Shown here one piece after another: positions 44,003-53,881 of a stretch of 64,000 nucleotides of DNA. The notes beneath the pieces are model-generated. The model saw only the letters and a program-made list of their open reading frames with translations, was not told the origin of the DNA and made no database searches. Origin of the DNA: Gemmatimonadaceae bacterium (GTDB lineage Bacteria > Gemmatimonadota > Gemmatimonadetes > Gemmatimonadales > Gemmatimonadaceae); assembly GCA_020846935.1 (NCBI GenBank), contig JADLCY010000001.1, positions 372,001-436,000 on the forward strand, written 5' to 3'. Position numbers and translations under genes: made by a program. Within the stretch, counting starts at the first letter, position 1. Each line of letters opens with the position of its first letter.

Positions 44003-44056
44003 GACGGATGGCTGCGGGCGAACGCTGGCGGCGACGGACGGATGGGTGCCGGATGG
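44003..44056 (+). repeat. three short GGATGG direct repeats in a divergent promoter region
   Basis: GACGGATGG occurs at 44003 to 44011 and 44037 to 44045, and GCCGGATGG at 44048 to 44056. They lie between the ECF42 operon promoter and the BNR propeller gene. A further repeat, TTGGCGCC, occurs twice nine bases apart at 44122 to 44138. These may be binding sites; no regulator is known. Confidence 0.4.
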
Positions 44057-44168
44057 ACGGGTGAGCTGGTGTACGGGCGGCACCCGAAGGGGTGCTCCCA
44101 ACTTCTGTTCCCTGAGGCAGATTGGCGCCGTTGGCGCCATCGATCTGACACCTCACCGGGAATCTCCC

Positions 44169-47100
44169 ATGCGCTCCCTCCTCCTGGCGACGAGCCTCCT
44201 TCTTCCGACTGCTACGGCGGCGGCGCAGGATCTCTCCCGGCTTCCCTGGCGCGAGATCGGCCCCGCGTCGTTCGGCGGTCGGATCGACGACATCGAGTCG
44301 ATCCCGGGAAACCTGTCGACGATCTTCATCGGCACGGCGGGGGGCGGGGTCTATCGGTCCACCAACCGGGGCACGACGTGGACCGCCGTGTTCGACCGTG
44401 ATGGAACCTCCACCTCCATCGGGGACATTGCCATCGCCCCCAGCGACCCGAACGTGGTGTGGGTGGGCACGGGCGAGGCGAACAACCGTCAGAGCTCCAC
44501 CTGGGGCGATGGCATCTACCGCTCGCTTGACGGTGGCGAGACGTGGAAGCACATGGGCCTCCGCGAGACGCAGCACATCGGGCGGATCGTGATCCATCCG
44601 CGGGATCCGAACACGGTCTTTGTGGCAGCCGTGGGTCACCTGTGGGGGAGCAATCCGCAGCGCGGGCTGTACCGCACCCGCGACGCGGGGCGCACGTGGG
44701 AACGGGTCCTCACGGGCAACGACGTTACCGGCGCGATCGACGTCGCGCTGGACCCCGACGGCCGCACGCTCTACGCCGCGATGTATCAGCGTCAGCGCAA
44801 GGGTTACGGCTTTGTGGGCGGGGGCCCGGGCAGCGGCTTGTTCCGGTCTCGCGACGGCGGCGATACCTGGGAGCGCCTCGCGGGTGGACTACCCACCGGC
44901 AACATGGGCCGCATCGGTCTCGCCATTGCCCCGAGCCAGCCGGCCACGCTGTACGCGATCGTGGAGGCCAGACAGGGCGGGCTCTTTCGCTCCGACGATC
45001 GGGGCAACACCTGGCGCCGCACGACGTCGCTCAATCCTCGGCCCATGTACTACTCCAACGTGCGCGTCGACCCGCGGCATCCTGACCGGGTGTGGATCGT
45101 GGGGAGCAGCCTGCACCTCTCGACCGACGGTGGCCGCACATTCACGACGGAGAGCACGGGTGAGCGCATCCACGTCGATCACCACGCCCTGTGGATCAAT
45201 CCCGCCGACGGTGATCACATGCTCATCGGCAACGATGGCGGGTTCTACATCACCTACGACGGCGCCCGCAACTGGGACTTTGTCGACAACCTGCCGATCG
45301 GCCAGTTCTACGACATCGACGTCGACGATCGCGATCCGTACTACGTCTACGGCGGCACGCAGGACAACGGCACCTGGGGCGTGCCGGTGCGCACGCACAA
45401 TCTCGTCGGGATCACCAACGCCGACGTGATCAATCTGGCCTACGGCGACGGCTTCTACACGGTGACCGACCCCTCGGACCCGCGCTACGTCTACGCGAAC
45501 TCCCAGAACGGACGTGCCTACCGAGTGCACCTCGCGACGCGCGAGGAACGCGGCATTCGCCCCGTGCCCGCCGACGCAAAGGATACGCTGCGATGGAACT
45601 GGAGCACGCCGATGCACCGGTCCCCGCATGACCCCAAGACGATCTACTACGGCGCGCAGCGCCTCCTGCGCACGCGGGATGCGGGACAGACGTGGACCGC
45701 GATCAGCGGCGATCTCTCGCGCCGCCTGGCCTGGCAGAAGCTCCCGATCATGGGGATCGTGCGCGACTCCACGACGCTTTCGCGCGACGATGGCGTTGGG
45801 GACTACGGCACGATCACCACGATCAGCGAGTCACCCAGGACCGCCGGCACCATCCTCATAGGGACTGACGACGGCAACGTGCAGCTGACGACCGATGCCG
45901 GCGCGACATGGACGAACATCACCGCGCGCATCCGCGTCCCCGCACCGCGCTGGGTGAGTCGCGTACTCTGGTCGCAGCACGACGCGCGCGTGGCGTACGT
46001 GGTTCTTGACGGCCACTACGACGACGACATGACGCCCTACCTGTTCCGCACGGCGGACGGTGGCACCACGTGGACGGCGATCGCGGGCGACCTCCCGGCT
46101 GGCAACTCGATCAAGACCATCGAGGAGCACCCCGGCAACGCCCAGGTGCTCTTTGCGGGCACGGAGTTCGGGCTGTACGTGACGTTTACCGGCGGGCGAA
46201 GCTGGCAGCACGTCGGCGGCAACCTTCCCCGCGTGCGCATCGATGACATCGCGGTGCACCCACGCACCCGCGATCTCATCCTCGGGACGCACGGCCGCAG
46301 CATCATCGTACTGGACGATATCGGACTGTTCGACGCCGGGGCGCAAGCCGTCGCCGCCGGCGAGGCGACGCTCTTCCCCGTGCGACCGAGCCGGCAGCGC
46401 TACCTCGCGCGCATGTTGCCCACACCCGGCGCGCGCGCGTTCCAGGCGCCCAACCCGCCCGAAGGCGCGCTCGTCACCTACGCGTTAGGCACCGGCGCGG
46501 CCTCCGACTCCGTCGCGAAGTTCACGGTCACGGCGCCGGCGGGTGAGGTGATCCGCTCGTTCACCGGACCGGGCACGGCCGGCATCCATCGCGTTGCGTG
46601 GGACCTGCGCTACGACCGTGCGGCCGGCGTCACCGATGCCGACGAAGGCTGGTTTGGCCCGCCACGCGGGGCATGGGTGCTCCCCGGCACGTACACGCTC
46701 ACGCTCGAGGCGCGCGGTCGAAAGGTGTCGCGTCCCATCGAGGTACTGGGCGAGGACCGCGTCGAGGTCGCGACCACCGCGGCCGCCGAGCGCCACAGCG
46801 CCGAGCGTCGGCTGGCGGGTCTCATCGGGTCGTTCAACGACGGTGTGCAGCTCTGGCAGAAGATGGACGCCGAGCGCAAGCGGGTGGAGGAGTCGCTGAA
46901 GGACCAGCCGGCCCGCCGCGACTCCCTCGCGCCGACCATGAAGACGCTCGCGCTACAGCTCGACTCACTCGGCGCGCGATTCCGGCCGGGCTTTGGCGGT
47001 CCCAAGTTCGGCTTTCTCGACCTCGACGGCTCCATGCAGGCGTCGTCGGCCGGACCAACGGAGGCGCAGATCCGGACGATCGACCAGCTCGGCGCGCAGC

Positions 47101-47210
47101 TGCGCACCGACCTGCAAGCGCTCAACGCATTCCTGGCCGGCGCGTTCGCCGAGTTCCAGCGGCGGACCGCGGGTGTCGCCGGCGCGCTGCAGCCGGTGCG
47201 AGTGCCGTGA
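44169..47210 (+). CDS. large exported BNR/sortilin-like beta-propeller protein
   Basis: The 1013-residue product has a signal peptide (ending TATAAAQ). Two propellers are built from BNR/Asp-box repeats such as GVYRSTNRGTTW, GIYRSLDGGETWK, GLYRTRDAGRTWE, GLFRSRDGGDTWE and LLRTRDAGQTWT, covering residues 20 to 720. An Ig-like/FlgD-like module around 810 to 860 is followed by a helical tail with KRVEESLKDQ. This is the layout of VPS10/sortilin-type or xyloglucanase-type proteins without catalytic acids, usually surface-bound in Gemmatimonadota. It probably binds glycans or proteins. It is homologous to the last gene of the window and shares TYPE GRIVIHPRDPNTVFVA with it. A TTA codon sits in GTTAGGC. 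Confidence 0.88.
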   Translation: MRSLLLATSLLLPTATAAAQDLSRLPWREIGPASFGGRIDDIESIPGNLSTIFIGTAGGGVYRSTNRGTTWTAVFDRDGTSTSIGDIAIAPSDPNVVWVGTGEANNRQSSTWGDGIYRSLDGGETWKHMGLRETQHIGRIVIHPRDPNTVFVAAVGHLWGSNPQRGLYRTRDAGRTWERVLTGNDVTGAIDVALDPDGRTLYAAMYQRQRKGYGFVGGGPGSGLFRSRDGGDTWERLAGGLPTGNMGRIGLAIAPSQPATLYAIVEARQGGLFRSDDRGNTWRRTTSLNPRPMYYSNVRVDPRHPDRVWIVGSSLHLSTDGGRTFTTESTGERIHVDHHALWINPADGDHMLIGNDGGFYITYDGARNWDFVDNLPIGQFYDIDVDDRDPYYVYGGTQDNGTWGVPVRTHNLVGITNADVINLAYGDGFYTVTDPSDPRYVYANSQNGRAYRVHLATREERGIRPVPADAKDTLRWNWSTPMHRSPHDPKTIYYGAQRLLRTRDAGQTWTAISGDLSRRLAWQKLPIMGIVRDSTTLSRDDGVGDYGTITTISESPRTAGTILIGTDDGNVQLTTDAGATWTNITARIRVPAPRWVSRVLWSQHDARVAYVVLDGHYDDDMTPYLFRTADGGTTWTAIAGDLPAGNSIKTIEEHPGNAQVLFAGTEFGLYVTFTGGRSWQHVGGNLPRVRIDDIAVHPRTRDLILGTHGRSIIVLDDIGLFDAGAQAVAAGEATLFPVRPSRQRYLARMLPTPGARAFQAPNPPEGALVTYALGTGAASDSVAKFTVTAPAGEVIRSFTGPGTAGIHRVAWDLRYDRAAGVTDADEGWFGPPRGAWVLPGTYTLTLEARGRKVSRPIEVLGEDRVEVATTAAAERHSAERRLAGLIGSFNDGVQLWQKMDAERKRVEESLKDQPARRDSLAPTMKTLALQLDSLGARFRPGFGGPKFGFLDLDGSMQASSAGPTEAQIRTIDQLGAQLRTDLQALNAFLAGAFAEFQRRTAGVAGALQPVRVP

Positions 47211-47241
47211 GGGCGGCGCAGCCACCGAAGGCGACATGACG

Positions 47242-47272
47242 ACGAACGGCCCGGAGATTCCGGGCCGTTCGT
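47242..47272. terminator. perfect 14-bp bidirectional terminator between BNR gene and gyrA
   Basis: ACGAACGGCCCGGA (47242 to 47255), loop GAT, and its exact complement (47259 to 47272) fill most of the 83-base convergent spacer. The stem is fully symmetric, so both converging genes can use it. Confidence 0.8.
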
Positions 47273-47293
47273 GCAACGATGGTGGAGGAGGTT

Positions 47294-49816
47294 CTAGCCT
47301 TCGTCGTCTGCGCCATCCGGCGACGCCGACTCGACCTCCTCCCCTTCGGCCCCGGCATCCTTGTCGTCGTCCGGGACGACACGCGCGACCGCCATGACCA
47401 CGTCACCGTTGTCGAGGTTCACGAGCTTCACGCCCTGCGTGTTGCGTCCCGCCACGCGCACCTGCGAAACCGGGGACCGGATGATCATCCCCGACTTCGT
47501 GATGATCATGATCTCGTCTTCGGCGAGGACCTCCATCAGTGTCACCACGTTCCCGGTCTTTTCGGTGCGGTTGACGGTAATGATGCCCTTGCCGCCGCGC
47601 TTCTGCACACGATAGTCGCCGATGCTCGTGCACTTGCCGAGCCCCTTCTGGGTGACGACGAGGAGCGTGGCGTCGCGCAGGACGACGACCATGCCCACCA
47701 CACGATCATCCGGCGCGAGTTCGATGCCCTTGACGCCCGTGGTGTCGCGGCCCATCTCGCGCACGTCACTCTCGTGGAACCGGACGGACATACCATGCCA
47801 GGTGGCCAGCACGATGTCGTTGGTGCCGTGCGTGATCTGCACGTCGATCAGCTCATCGCCCTCTTCGATCTTGATCGCCTTGATCCCGGTCGACCGTGGA
47901 TTCGAATACTCGGAGAGCGCCGTCTTCTTGACGGTGCCGTTGCGCGTGCAGAACAGCAGGTACTGGTCGGCCGGGAAGTTCCGGACGAAGACCATCGACT
48001 GGATCTTCGTGTCGGCCGACACGTTGATCAGGTTGACGATCGGCTTGCCCTTGGTGGCGCGGCCGGCCTGCGGGATCTCGTAGACCTTGAGCCAGTAGCA
48101 GCGCCCGTCGTCGGTGAACACGAGGATGTAGTCGTGCGTCGACCCGACGTAGAGCCGCTCGATGAAGTCCTCGTCGCGAAGCTCCGCGCCGGTGAGGCCT
48201 TTGCCCCCGCGGCGCTGTTTCTTGTAGGTCGAGATCGAGGTGCGCTTGATGTACCCCGAGTGCGACACGGTGACCACCATGTCCTCCTCGGCAATCAGGT
48301 CCTCGATGGTGAAGTCGCCCTGGTCGCTGGTGATCTCGGTCCGCCGATCGTCGCCGTACTGTTCGCCGATTGCCGTGAGTTCGTCGCGCATGAGCTTGAG
48401 GCGCTTTGGCTTCGACTCGAGGAGGGCGCGCAGTCCCTTGATGGTGGCGCGGACTTCCCCGAGTTCCTCCTCGAGCTTCTCGATCTCCAGGCCGGTGAGC
48501 TTGGCGAGGCGCATGTTGAGGATCGCCTCGGCCTGCCGTTCCGTGAGCTTGAAGCGGGACTGCAGCTGCGTGCTGGCCGTCTCGGTGGAATCCGCCGCGC
48601 GGATCAGCTTGATGACCGCGTCGATGTTGTCGACGGCGATCTTGAGGCCCTCGAGGATGTGCTCGCGATCGAGCGCCTTGTCGAGGTCGAACTGTGTGCG
48701 CCGGACGATGACCTCGTGCCGGTGATTGATGTAGTGCGTGAGGGCTTCCTTGAGCCCCATCACCTTCGGGACCAGCTGACGTGTGTGCGGGTCAGGCACG
48801 AGGGCGAGCATGATCACGCCAAACGACGACTGCATCTGCGTGTGCTTGTACAGCTGGTTGAGCACCACGCGCGGGATCGCGTCGCGTTTGAGCTCGATCA
48901 CGATGCGCATGCCGTCCCGGTCCGACTCGTTGCGCAGGTCGGAGATGCCCTCGACCTTCTTTTCCTTCACCAGGTCGACGACTTCCTTGATGATGTTGTT
49001 CGGATTGACCTGGTACGGCACCTCGGTGACCACGATCTGCGACTTGTTCGAGGACTCCTTCTCTTCGATCAGCGCTCGGGCGCGCATCACGATCTTGCCG
49101 CGACCGGTCTCCTGGTAGTCAGCGATGCCGTTGCGACCGTAGATGTAGCCGCCCGTCGGGAAGTCGGGCCCCTTCACGTATTGCCGCAGGTCCGAGGTGG
49201 CCAGGTCCGGGTTGTCGATGAGCGCGATTGTGGCCGCAATCACTTCCCGCATGTTGTGTGGCGGGATGTTCGTCGCCATGCCGACCGCAATGCCCGACGA
49301 GCCGTTCACCAGCAGGTTGGGGAACGCGGCCGGAAGGACTTTGGGCTCCTCGAGCCGGTCGTCGAAGTTCGGCGTGGTATCGACGGTGTTCTTGTCGATA
49401 TCGGCGAGCAGCTCCATCGCCATCGCCGTCAGCTTGGACTCCGTGTAGCGATACGCCGCGGCGTCGTCGCCCTCGATGGAGCCAAAATTGCCCTGGCCAT
49501 CCACGAGCGGATAGCGCAGCGAGAAGTCCTGCACCATGCGCACGAGCGCGTCGTACACCGCGGTGTCGCCGTGCGGGTGGTACTTGCCGAGCACCTCACC
49601 CACCACGGTCGCGCACTTCTTGTAGGGACGCCCCGGCACGAGCCCGAGGTCGTTCATCGCGAACAGGATGCGCCGGTGCACGGGCTTGAGACCATCGCGT
49701 ACATCGGGCAGCGCCCGGGACACGATGACGCTCATCGAGTAGTTGATGAACGATTCCTTGATCTCTTCGTCGATGAGGCGCGGCAGGATACGCTCGCGCT
49801 GATTCGGAGCCGTCAT
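47294..49816 (-). CDS. gyrA: DNA gyrase subunit A
   Basis: The 840-residue type II topoisomerase subunit has the catalytic Tyr124 in [10 protein letters not shown], the quinolone region [15 protein letters not shown] and the GyrA-box QRRGGKG in the C-terminal wrapping domain, which separates it from ParC. A second box-like VQKRGGKG and an acidic tail ([12 protein letters not shown]) follow. It cuts and reseals DNA to introduce negative supercoils with GyrB. The residue equal to E. coli Ser83 is Thr85, and the Asp87 equivalent is Asp89. ATG 49816 lacks an obvious Shine-Dalgarno sequence. A TATACT promoter element lies 48 bases upstream. Confidence 0.97.
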   Translation of the reverse strand: MTAPNQRERILPRLIDEEIKESFINYSMSVIVSRALPDVRDGLKPVHRRILFAMNDLGLVPGRPYKKCATVVGEVLGKYHPHGDTAVYDALVRMVQDFSLRYPLVDGQGNFGSIEGDDAAAYRYTESKLTAMAMELLADIDKNTVDTTPNFDDRLEEPKVLPAAFPNLLVNGSSGIAVGMATNIPPHNMREVIAATIALIDNPDLATSDLRQYVKGPDFPTGGYIYGRNGIADYQETGRGKIVMRARALIEEKESSNKSQIVVTEVPYQVNPNNIIKEVVDLVKEKKVEGISDLRNESDRDGMRIVIELKRDAIPRVVLNQLYKHTQMQSSFGVIMLALVPDPHTRQLVPKVMGLKEALTHYINHRHEVIVRRTQFDLDKALDREHILEGLKIAVDNIDAVIKLIRAADSTETASTQLQSRFKLTERQAEAILNMRLAKLTGLEIEKLEEELGEVRATIKGLRALLESKPKRLKLMRDELTAIGEQYGDDRRTEITSDQGDFTIEDLIAEEDMVVTVSHSGYIKRTSISTYKKQRRGGKGLTGAELRDEDFIERLYVGSTHDYILVFTDDGRCYWLKVYEIPQAGRATKGKPIVNLINVSADTKIQSMVFVRNFPADQYLLFCTRNGTVKKTALSEYSNPRSTGIKAIKIEEGDELIDVQITHGTNDIVLATWHGMSVRFHESDVREMGRDTTGVKGIELAPDDRVVGMVVVLRDATLLVVTQKGLGKCTSIGDYRVQKRGGKGIITVNRTEKTGNVVTLMEVLAEDEIMIITKSGMIIRSPVSQVRVAGRNTQGVKLVNLDNGDVVMAVARVVPDDDKDAGAEGEEVESASPDGADDEG

Positions 49817-49863
49817 TTCTGGGGGCTATGGCCTGGTCCGCGGACGATCCACGGGAAGGGCGA

Positions 49864-49869
49864 AGTATA
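49864..49869 (-). promoter_or_regulatory. gyrA -10 element
   Basis: TATACT on the minus strand, about 48 bases before the gyrA ATG, is the best -10 match in the window; the -35 region 17 bases upstream is poor (TTG absent). It lies in the 428-base gene-free divergent spacer 49817 to 50244, where the remainder shows only GC-rich sequence and, near 50212, a GTAGTT element before the PQQ dehydrogenase start. Confidence 0.45.
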
Positions 49870-50244
49870 CCCGAAACCCGGCCGAAACTCCAGTGCCATG
49901 CAGCACCTCAAACCAAGTGGCGGCAACGACTTATGACGGGCGACGCAACCGACGCTGACGCCCCTCGCCGACAAGTGGGCATGCCCCGGCCGCGGCGCTG
50001 CGCGTCCCCCGCCTGCCCCCGCGTGGGACCGGCATTGGGGCCCGCCCCGGCCGCGGAGGCGCGCTGGTGCAGGAGGTGACCAGACGATCCTGCGCAACGG
50101 GCGAGTATCCGCTCGCGCTCCGCCGAGGGCGCGCGGTGCCCTTCTCCAAGACGCAGCTGGAAGAGGTCGCGCCAAACTCACGGTTGCCCCTCGCGATTCG
50201 GCCCGAAACGTGTAGTTCCCTCGGCGCCACTCACCGCACTCCAC

Positions 50245-52320
50245 ATGCGATTGCCCATCCTCCTGCTCTGTGGTCTCCCGGCGGCGCTTGCACCGCTTCA
50301 CGCTCAATCGCGCGTGACGCCAGCGACCCGGAGTGTCGACTGGCCGGTGTATCAGGGCGACGACGACCACACGCACTACACCACGCTCGATCAGATCTCG
50401 CCCGCCAACGTCGCGCGACTTCGCGAGGCGTGGATCTACGACACCCGGGACGCGTTTCCAGGATCGGAAATGCAGTCCAACCCGGTCATCCTCGACGGCG
50501 TGCTGTATGCCGTGTCGCCCAAACAGCGCGCGTTCGCACTCGACGCCGCCACGGGACGTGAACTGTGGAGCTTCGATCCCACCGGCGGACAGTTCACGGG
50601 ACCGCGGATCCGCTATCGCGGCGTCGTCGTGCATGACGACCGGGTGTACTTCAACTACCGGCATCGACTCTTTGCGCTCGATGCGCGCACCGGCAGGAAG
50701 GCCACGGGATGGGGGAACGACAGCGGCTGGGTCGACCTTCGTGCAGGACTCGGCCGTCCCGTTGACGGACTCTCGGTGAGTTCGAGTACGCCGGGTGCCG
50801 TCTACAAGGATCTGCTCATCGTCGGCACCACGGTACCCGAGGCGCTTCCATCTGCGCCCGGCGACATCCGGGCGTACGATGTGAAGACCGGCGCCCTTCG
50901 CTGGACGTTCCACACCATTCCGCACCCAGGCGAATACGGCTACGAAACGTGGTCCCCGGACGCGTGGAAGATTGTGGGTGGCGCCAACGCGTGGGCGGGC
51001 GTGACCGTCGACCAGCGTCGCGGCATGGTGTTTTTTGCCACGGGTTCTGCCTCGTACGACTTCTACGGAGCCAATCGGCTGGGCGACAATCTGTTCGCCA
51101 ACAGCGTCGTCGCGCTCGACGCCAGCACGGGCAGGCGCATCTGGCACTTCCAGGGCCTCAAGCACGACTTGTGGGACCGTGACTTTCCGGCGTCGCCGAC
51201 CCTCGTGACGGTCACACGGAACGGGCGGCGCGTGGACGCGGTCGCGCAGGTGACCAAGACGGGACACGTGTGGCTCCTCGATCGTACCACCGGGCGCGAA
51301 CTCTTTCCCAGCGAATGGAAACGCATGCCCAAGGCCACGCTCGATGGCGACGTCGCGGCCGATTCGCAGCCATTCCCGGTACGCCCGCCGCCGTTCGCGC
51401 GCCAGCAGTTGACCGAAGAAGGTCTCACGGATCGGACGCCCGAGGCACGCGCGGCGGCGCTCCGGATCTTCAGGGAAAACCCGACTCCACACCCGTTCAC
51501 GCCCCCCAACACCACCGGCATCCTGATCTTCCCGGGCGTTGACGGCGGCGCCGAGTACGGTGGACCGGCGTTCGATCGGGAAACGGGCCTGCTGTACGTC
51601 AACTCCAACGAGATGGCGTGGCTGCTCAAGATCGTTCCTCGTGAGGATGCGACGACGTTTGGCAGGTATTGCGCCGAGTGTCATGGTGCAAAGGATTCAC
51701 CGATGGCGCCTTCGCTCACCGGGGTGGGCCAGCGCCTGACGAGGGAGCAGATCGCGAAGACGATTCGCGAAGGAACGGGGCGCATGCCGGCGTTTGCCTC
51801 GGCGCTCGACAACGTCGCGGTGGGCGACCTGGTGGAGTTCCTCGTTACCGGCAAGGACGTCGCGTCCACCGCAGGGTCCAACCCGTTCTACGTGAAGTAT
51901 CGCAACACCGTGTTCGACATCTTCCTCGATCACGAGGGGTACCCCGCGATCAAGCCGCCCTGGGGCACGCTGAACGCCATCGATATCAACCGTGGCACGA
52001 TCCGGTGGAGTATCCCGTTCGGGGAGTACCCCAAGCTGGTGGCACAGGGGCTGCGCAACACGGGGAGCGACAGCTATGGCGGGGCGATCGTGACCCGTAA
52101 CGGATTGCTCATCATCGCGGCCACCACCTATGACAACAAGATTCGCGCGTTCGACAAGCGAAACGGTCGCGTGCTATGGGAAGCGGCGCTGCCAGCGGCG
52201 GGCATGACCACGCCGGCCACGTACATGGTGCACGGCAAGCAGTACATCGTCATCGCCGCGGGCGGTGGCAAGAACGGCACGCCAAGCGGCGGGAAGCTGG
52301 TTGCGTTCGCTCTGCCGTAG
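50245..52320 (+). CDS. PQQ-dependent dehydrogenase with inserted cytochrome c domain
   Basis: The 691-residue exported quinoprotein has a signal peptide ending PLHAQ. The first 450 residues form the beta-propeller of PQQ alcohol/glucose dehydrogenases, with tryptophan-docking phrases such as ALDAATGRELWSF, AYDVKTGALRWTF and ALDASTGRRIWHF. A cytochrome c domain (heme motif CAECH, Cys476, Cys479, His480) is inserted at about residues 465 to 550. The propeller then resumes (GTLNAIDINRGTIRWS, KIRAFDKRNGRVLWEA). It should oxidise an alcohol or sugar in the periplasm and pass electrons through its own heme. Substrate is unknown, and no pqq biosynthesis genes are in view. Confidence 0.88.
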   Translation: MRLPILLLCGLPAALAPLHAQSRVTPATRSVDWPVYQGDDDHTHYTTLDQISPANVARLREAWIYDTRDAFPGSEMQSNPVILDGVLYAVSPKQRAFALDAATGRELWSFDPTGGQFTGPRIRYRGVVVHDDRVYFNYRHRLFALDARTGRKATGWGNDSGWVDLRAGLGRPVDGLSVSSSTPGAVYKDLLIVGTTVPEALPSAPGDIRAYDVKTGALRWTFHTIPHPGEYGYETWSPDAWKIVGGANAWAGVTVDQRRGMVFFATGSASYDFYGANRLGDNLFANSVVALDASTGRRIWHFQGLKHDLWDRDFPASPTLVTVTRNGRRVDAVAQVTKTGHVWLLDRTTGRELFPSEWKRMPKATLDGDVAADSQPFPVRPPPFARQQLTEEGLTDRTPEARAAALRIFRENPTPHPFTPPNTTGILIFPGVDGGAEYGGPAFDRETGLLYVNSNEMAWLLKIVPREDATTFGRYCAECHGAKDSPMAPSLTGVGQRLTREQIAKTIREGTGRMPAFASALDNVAVGDLVEFLVTGKDVASTAGSNPFYVKYRNTVFDIFLDHEGYPAIKPPWGTLNAIDINRGTIRWSIPFGEYPKLVAQGLRNTGSDSYGGAIVTRNGLLIIAATTYDNKIRAFDKRNGRVLWEAALPAAGMTTPATYMVHGKQYIVIAAGGGKNGTPSGGKLVAFALP

Positions 52321-52680
52321 GTACAGCAGCGTCTGCCGCCTGGGGCGCTGGGCGATCCCGCTTGCGACCCGCGACCCGACAAGCCGGGCGCTCCGCCTGC
52401 ACCGCCGACGCAACAACGCGGGCGCACCAACGTGCGCCCGGCCAGGCAACAACGGGGCGATCCAGCTCGTACCGTGCGAGACGACACCGAGCGCGATCCA
52501 CCCCTCCCGGTCGCAACGCTCGGAGTGGCATGGCGTTCCACTGTCGTCGCGCCCTGTCGGCATGTGGCCAACTGGCGACCGGCCCAGTCGTCGCGGACCC
52601 GTGTCATATGCCGGGGCCCCCTCTCGCACTCAGGCCCATCACGACGCCAGCCACTCACTCCCGCGAGGGGACGTATACCC
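52321..52680 (+). other. 360-base spacer with one hairpin
   Basis: No coding sequence is supported. A perfect 9-bp stem with CAAC loop (52419 to 52440, CGGGCGCAC and complement) lies 98 bases after the dehydrogenase stop and may end its transcript. No other structured element or clear promoter stands out before the lipoprotein ATG at 52681, which has GAGGGG about 12 bases before it. Confidence 0.45.
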
Positions 52681-53796
52681 ATGAGACGAGCCACGCATCG
52701 CACCACCAGCCGCGCCCTGGTGCCCGCGCTGATCCTTCTATCGGCGCTCGCGGCCTGTGAGCCGGCCACGGCCCCGACGGAGTCACCGCTGAACGCGCGC
52801 GAAGCACTGGCCGACTACCAGGCGATGCAGAAGGTCTTCACCACGCAAGGATGGGCCGGACTCCAGGCGCTCGGCGGTCGCACGCCGCTCGCCGCCGGCG
52901 CCGCGGCAACCGTCCTGCGAACGCTTCCCGGCGTTCCCGGCGAGCGCACCGGCCGCAACTTCACCGTCGCCTTCCTTCGCGACCTCGCCGCAGTCAAGGC
53001 CAGCCACGGGACGCAGGAGACGCTCGCACGCACTGTGATCTCACCGGTGCACCTCGGGCGCACCTGGGTCTATGACGCCGCCCTCGACCGCTATGTGATC
53101 GACCCGCGCCGTACCGGCGCCCCCGCCAACGGCACGCGCTTCATCGTCTATGAACTCGACGCGGCGAAGAAGCCGATCGTCTCGCGCGAGATCGGACACG
53201 CCGACCTCCTCGATGAGGGCGCCAACACCGGCTCCGCCGTCGTGCTTCGCCTTATTCTGGTCGAGCGCGGGCGTACCATCGTGGACTATCGGACGCGCGC
53301 CGATCTCAAGGGCGACATGGGCGAGGTCGACGTCGACGGGTACGGAATGGACGAGAAGGGTACGCGCCTCTCGTTCGATATCGACGTGACGGCTCGCCAG
53401 CTCGGCGGCGATACGCGCATCGACGCCGACTTCGAACTCGCCCTCGAGCCGCGTGGATTCACCGCGACCGGCGCGGTGCGCGGCGTGAAGGAAGGCAACG
53501 GCGGTGGTGGCAGCATTTCGCTCACCCTGCGCCACGAAGCGAACGTGCTCAAGGTGCAGGCGACCGAGGCGAACCAGAAGATCGACGGCTCCATGGAGCT
53601 CAACGGCAAGCTCTTCGTACGCATCACGGGCGATGCCAAGGCACCGACCCTGCGGGGCCCGAACGGCGAACCGCTCACCAACGAACAGCTCGCCTTCGTG
53701 GCGGCCATCGTCGTGATGTCAGAAGACGTGTTCGATCTCGTGGAGGACCTGGTGGAGCCGGTGGACAACCTGCTCCTGCTCGGCTGGATCCTCTGA
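52681..53796 (+). CDS. lipoprotein of unknown function
   Basis: The 371-residue product has a lipobox ending at Cys26 (SALAACEP). The mature part alternates loop and strand segments, with a repetitive middle (DLKGDMGEVDVDGYGM, LSFDIDVTARQLGGDTRIDADFELALEP) that suggests a beta-barrel-like or beta-sandwich fold, and a C-terminal acidic helix (VMSEDVFDLVEDLVEPVDNLLLL). I do not recognise a family. It may be an outer-membrane-associated structural lipoprotein. A strong hairpin follows, before the beta-barrel gene. Confidence 0.6.
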   Translation: MRRATHRTTSRALVPALILLSALAACEPATAPTESPLNAREALADYQAMQKVFTTQGWAGLQALGGRTPLAAGAAATVLRTLPGVPGERTGRNFTVAFLRDLAAVKASHGTQETLARTVISPVHLGRTWVYDAALDRYVIDPRRTGAPANGTRFIVYELDAAKKPIVSREIGHADLLDEGANTGSAVVLRLILVERGRTIVDYRTRADLKGDMGEVDVDGYGMDEKGTRLSFDIDVTARQLGGDTRIDADFELALEPRGFTATGAVRGVKEGNGGGGSISLTLRHEANVLKVQATEANQKIDGSMELNGKLFVRITGDAKAPTLRGPNGEPLTNEQLAFVAAIVVMSEDVFDLVEDLVEPVDNLLLLGWIL

Positions 53797-53830
53797 TCAC
53801 CGACTGCGACAATCCTCGGTAGTTTGCATC

Positions 53831-53861
53831 GTTCCTCCGGCGACTCGCTCGCCGGAGGAAC
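53831..53861 (+). terminator. 13-bp hairpin between lipoprotein and beta-barrel genes
   Basis: GTTCCTCCGGCGA (53831 to 53843), loop CTCGC, and its exact complement (53849 to 53861) are followed by a pyrimidine-rich tract. It ends only 20 bases before the next ATG, so it is either a terminator or the first structure of the next gene's leader. Confidence 0.6.
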
Positions 53862-53881
53862 TGTCCCTTTCCCCCCGTCTC

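Noticed and set aside
44001-44029. TTGACG as -35 of the BNR gene
   Set aside because: It is a good -35 match but no -10-like element follows at 15 to 19 bases.
47279-49936. Open frame of 885 codons antisense to gyrA
   Set aside because: The opposite strand holds a full gyrA. The antisense product is His/Asp/Arg-rich without motifs.
49813-51684. Minus-strand frame of 623 codons over the PQQ dehydrogenase start and the gyrA spacer
   Set aside because: It lacks any recognisable domain and is opposite a clear quinoprotein with leader and heme motif.
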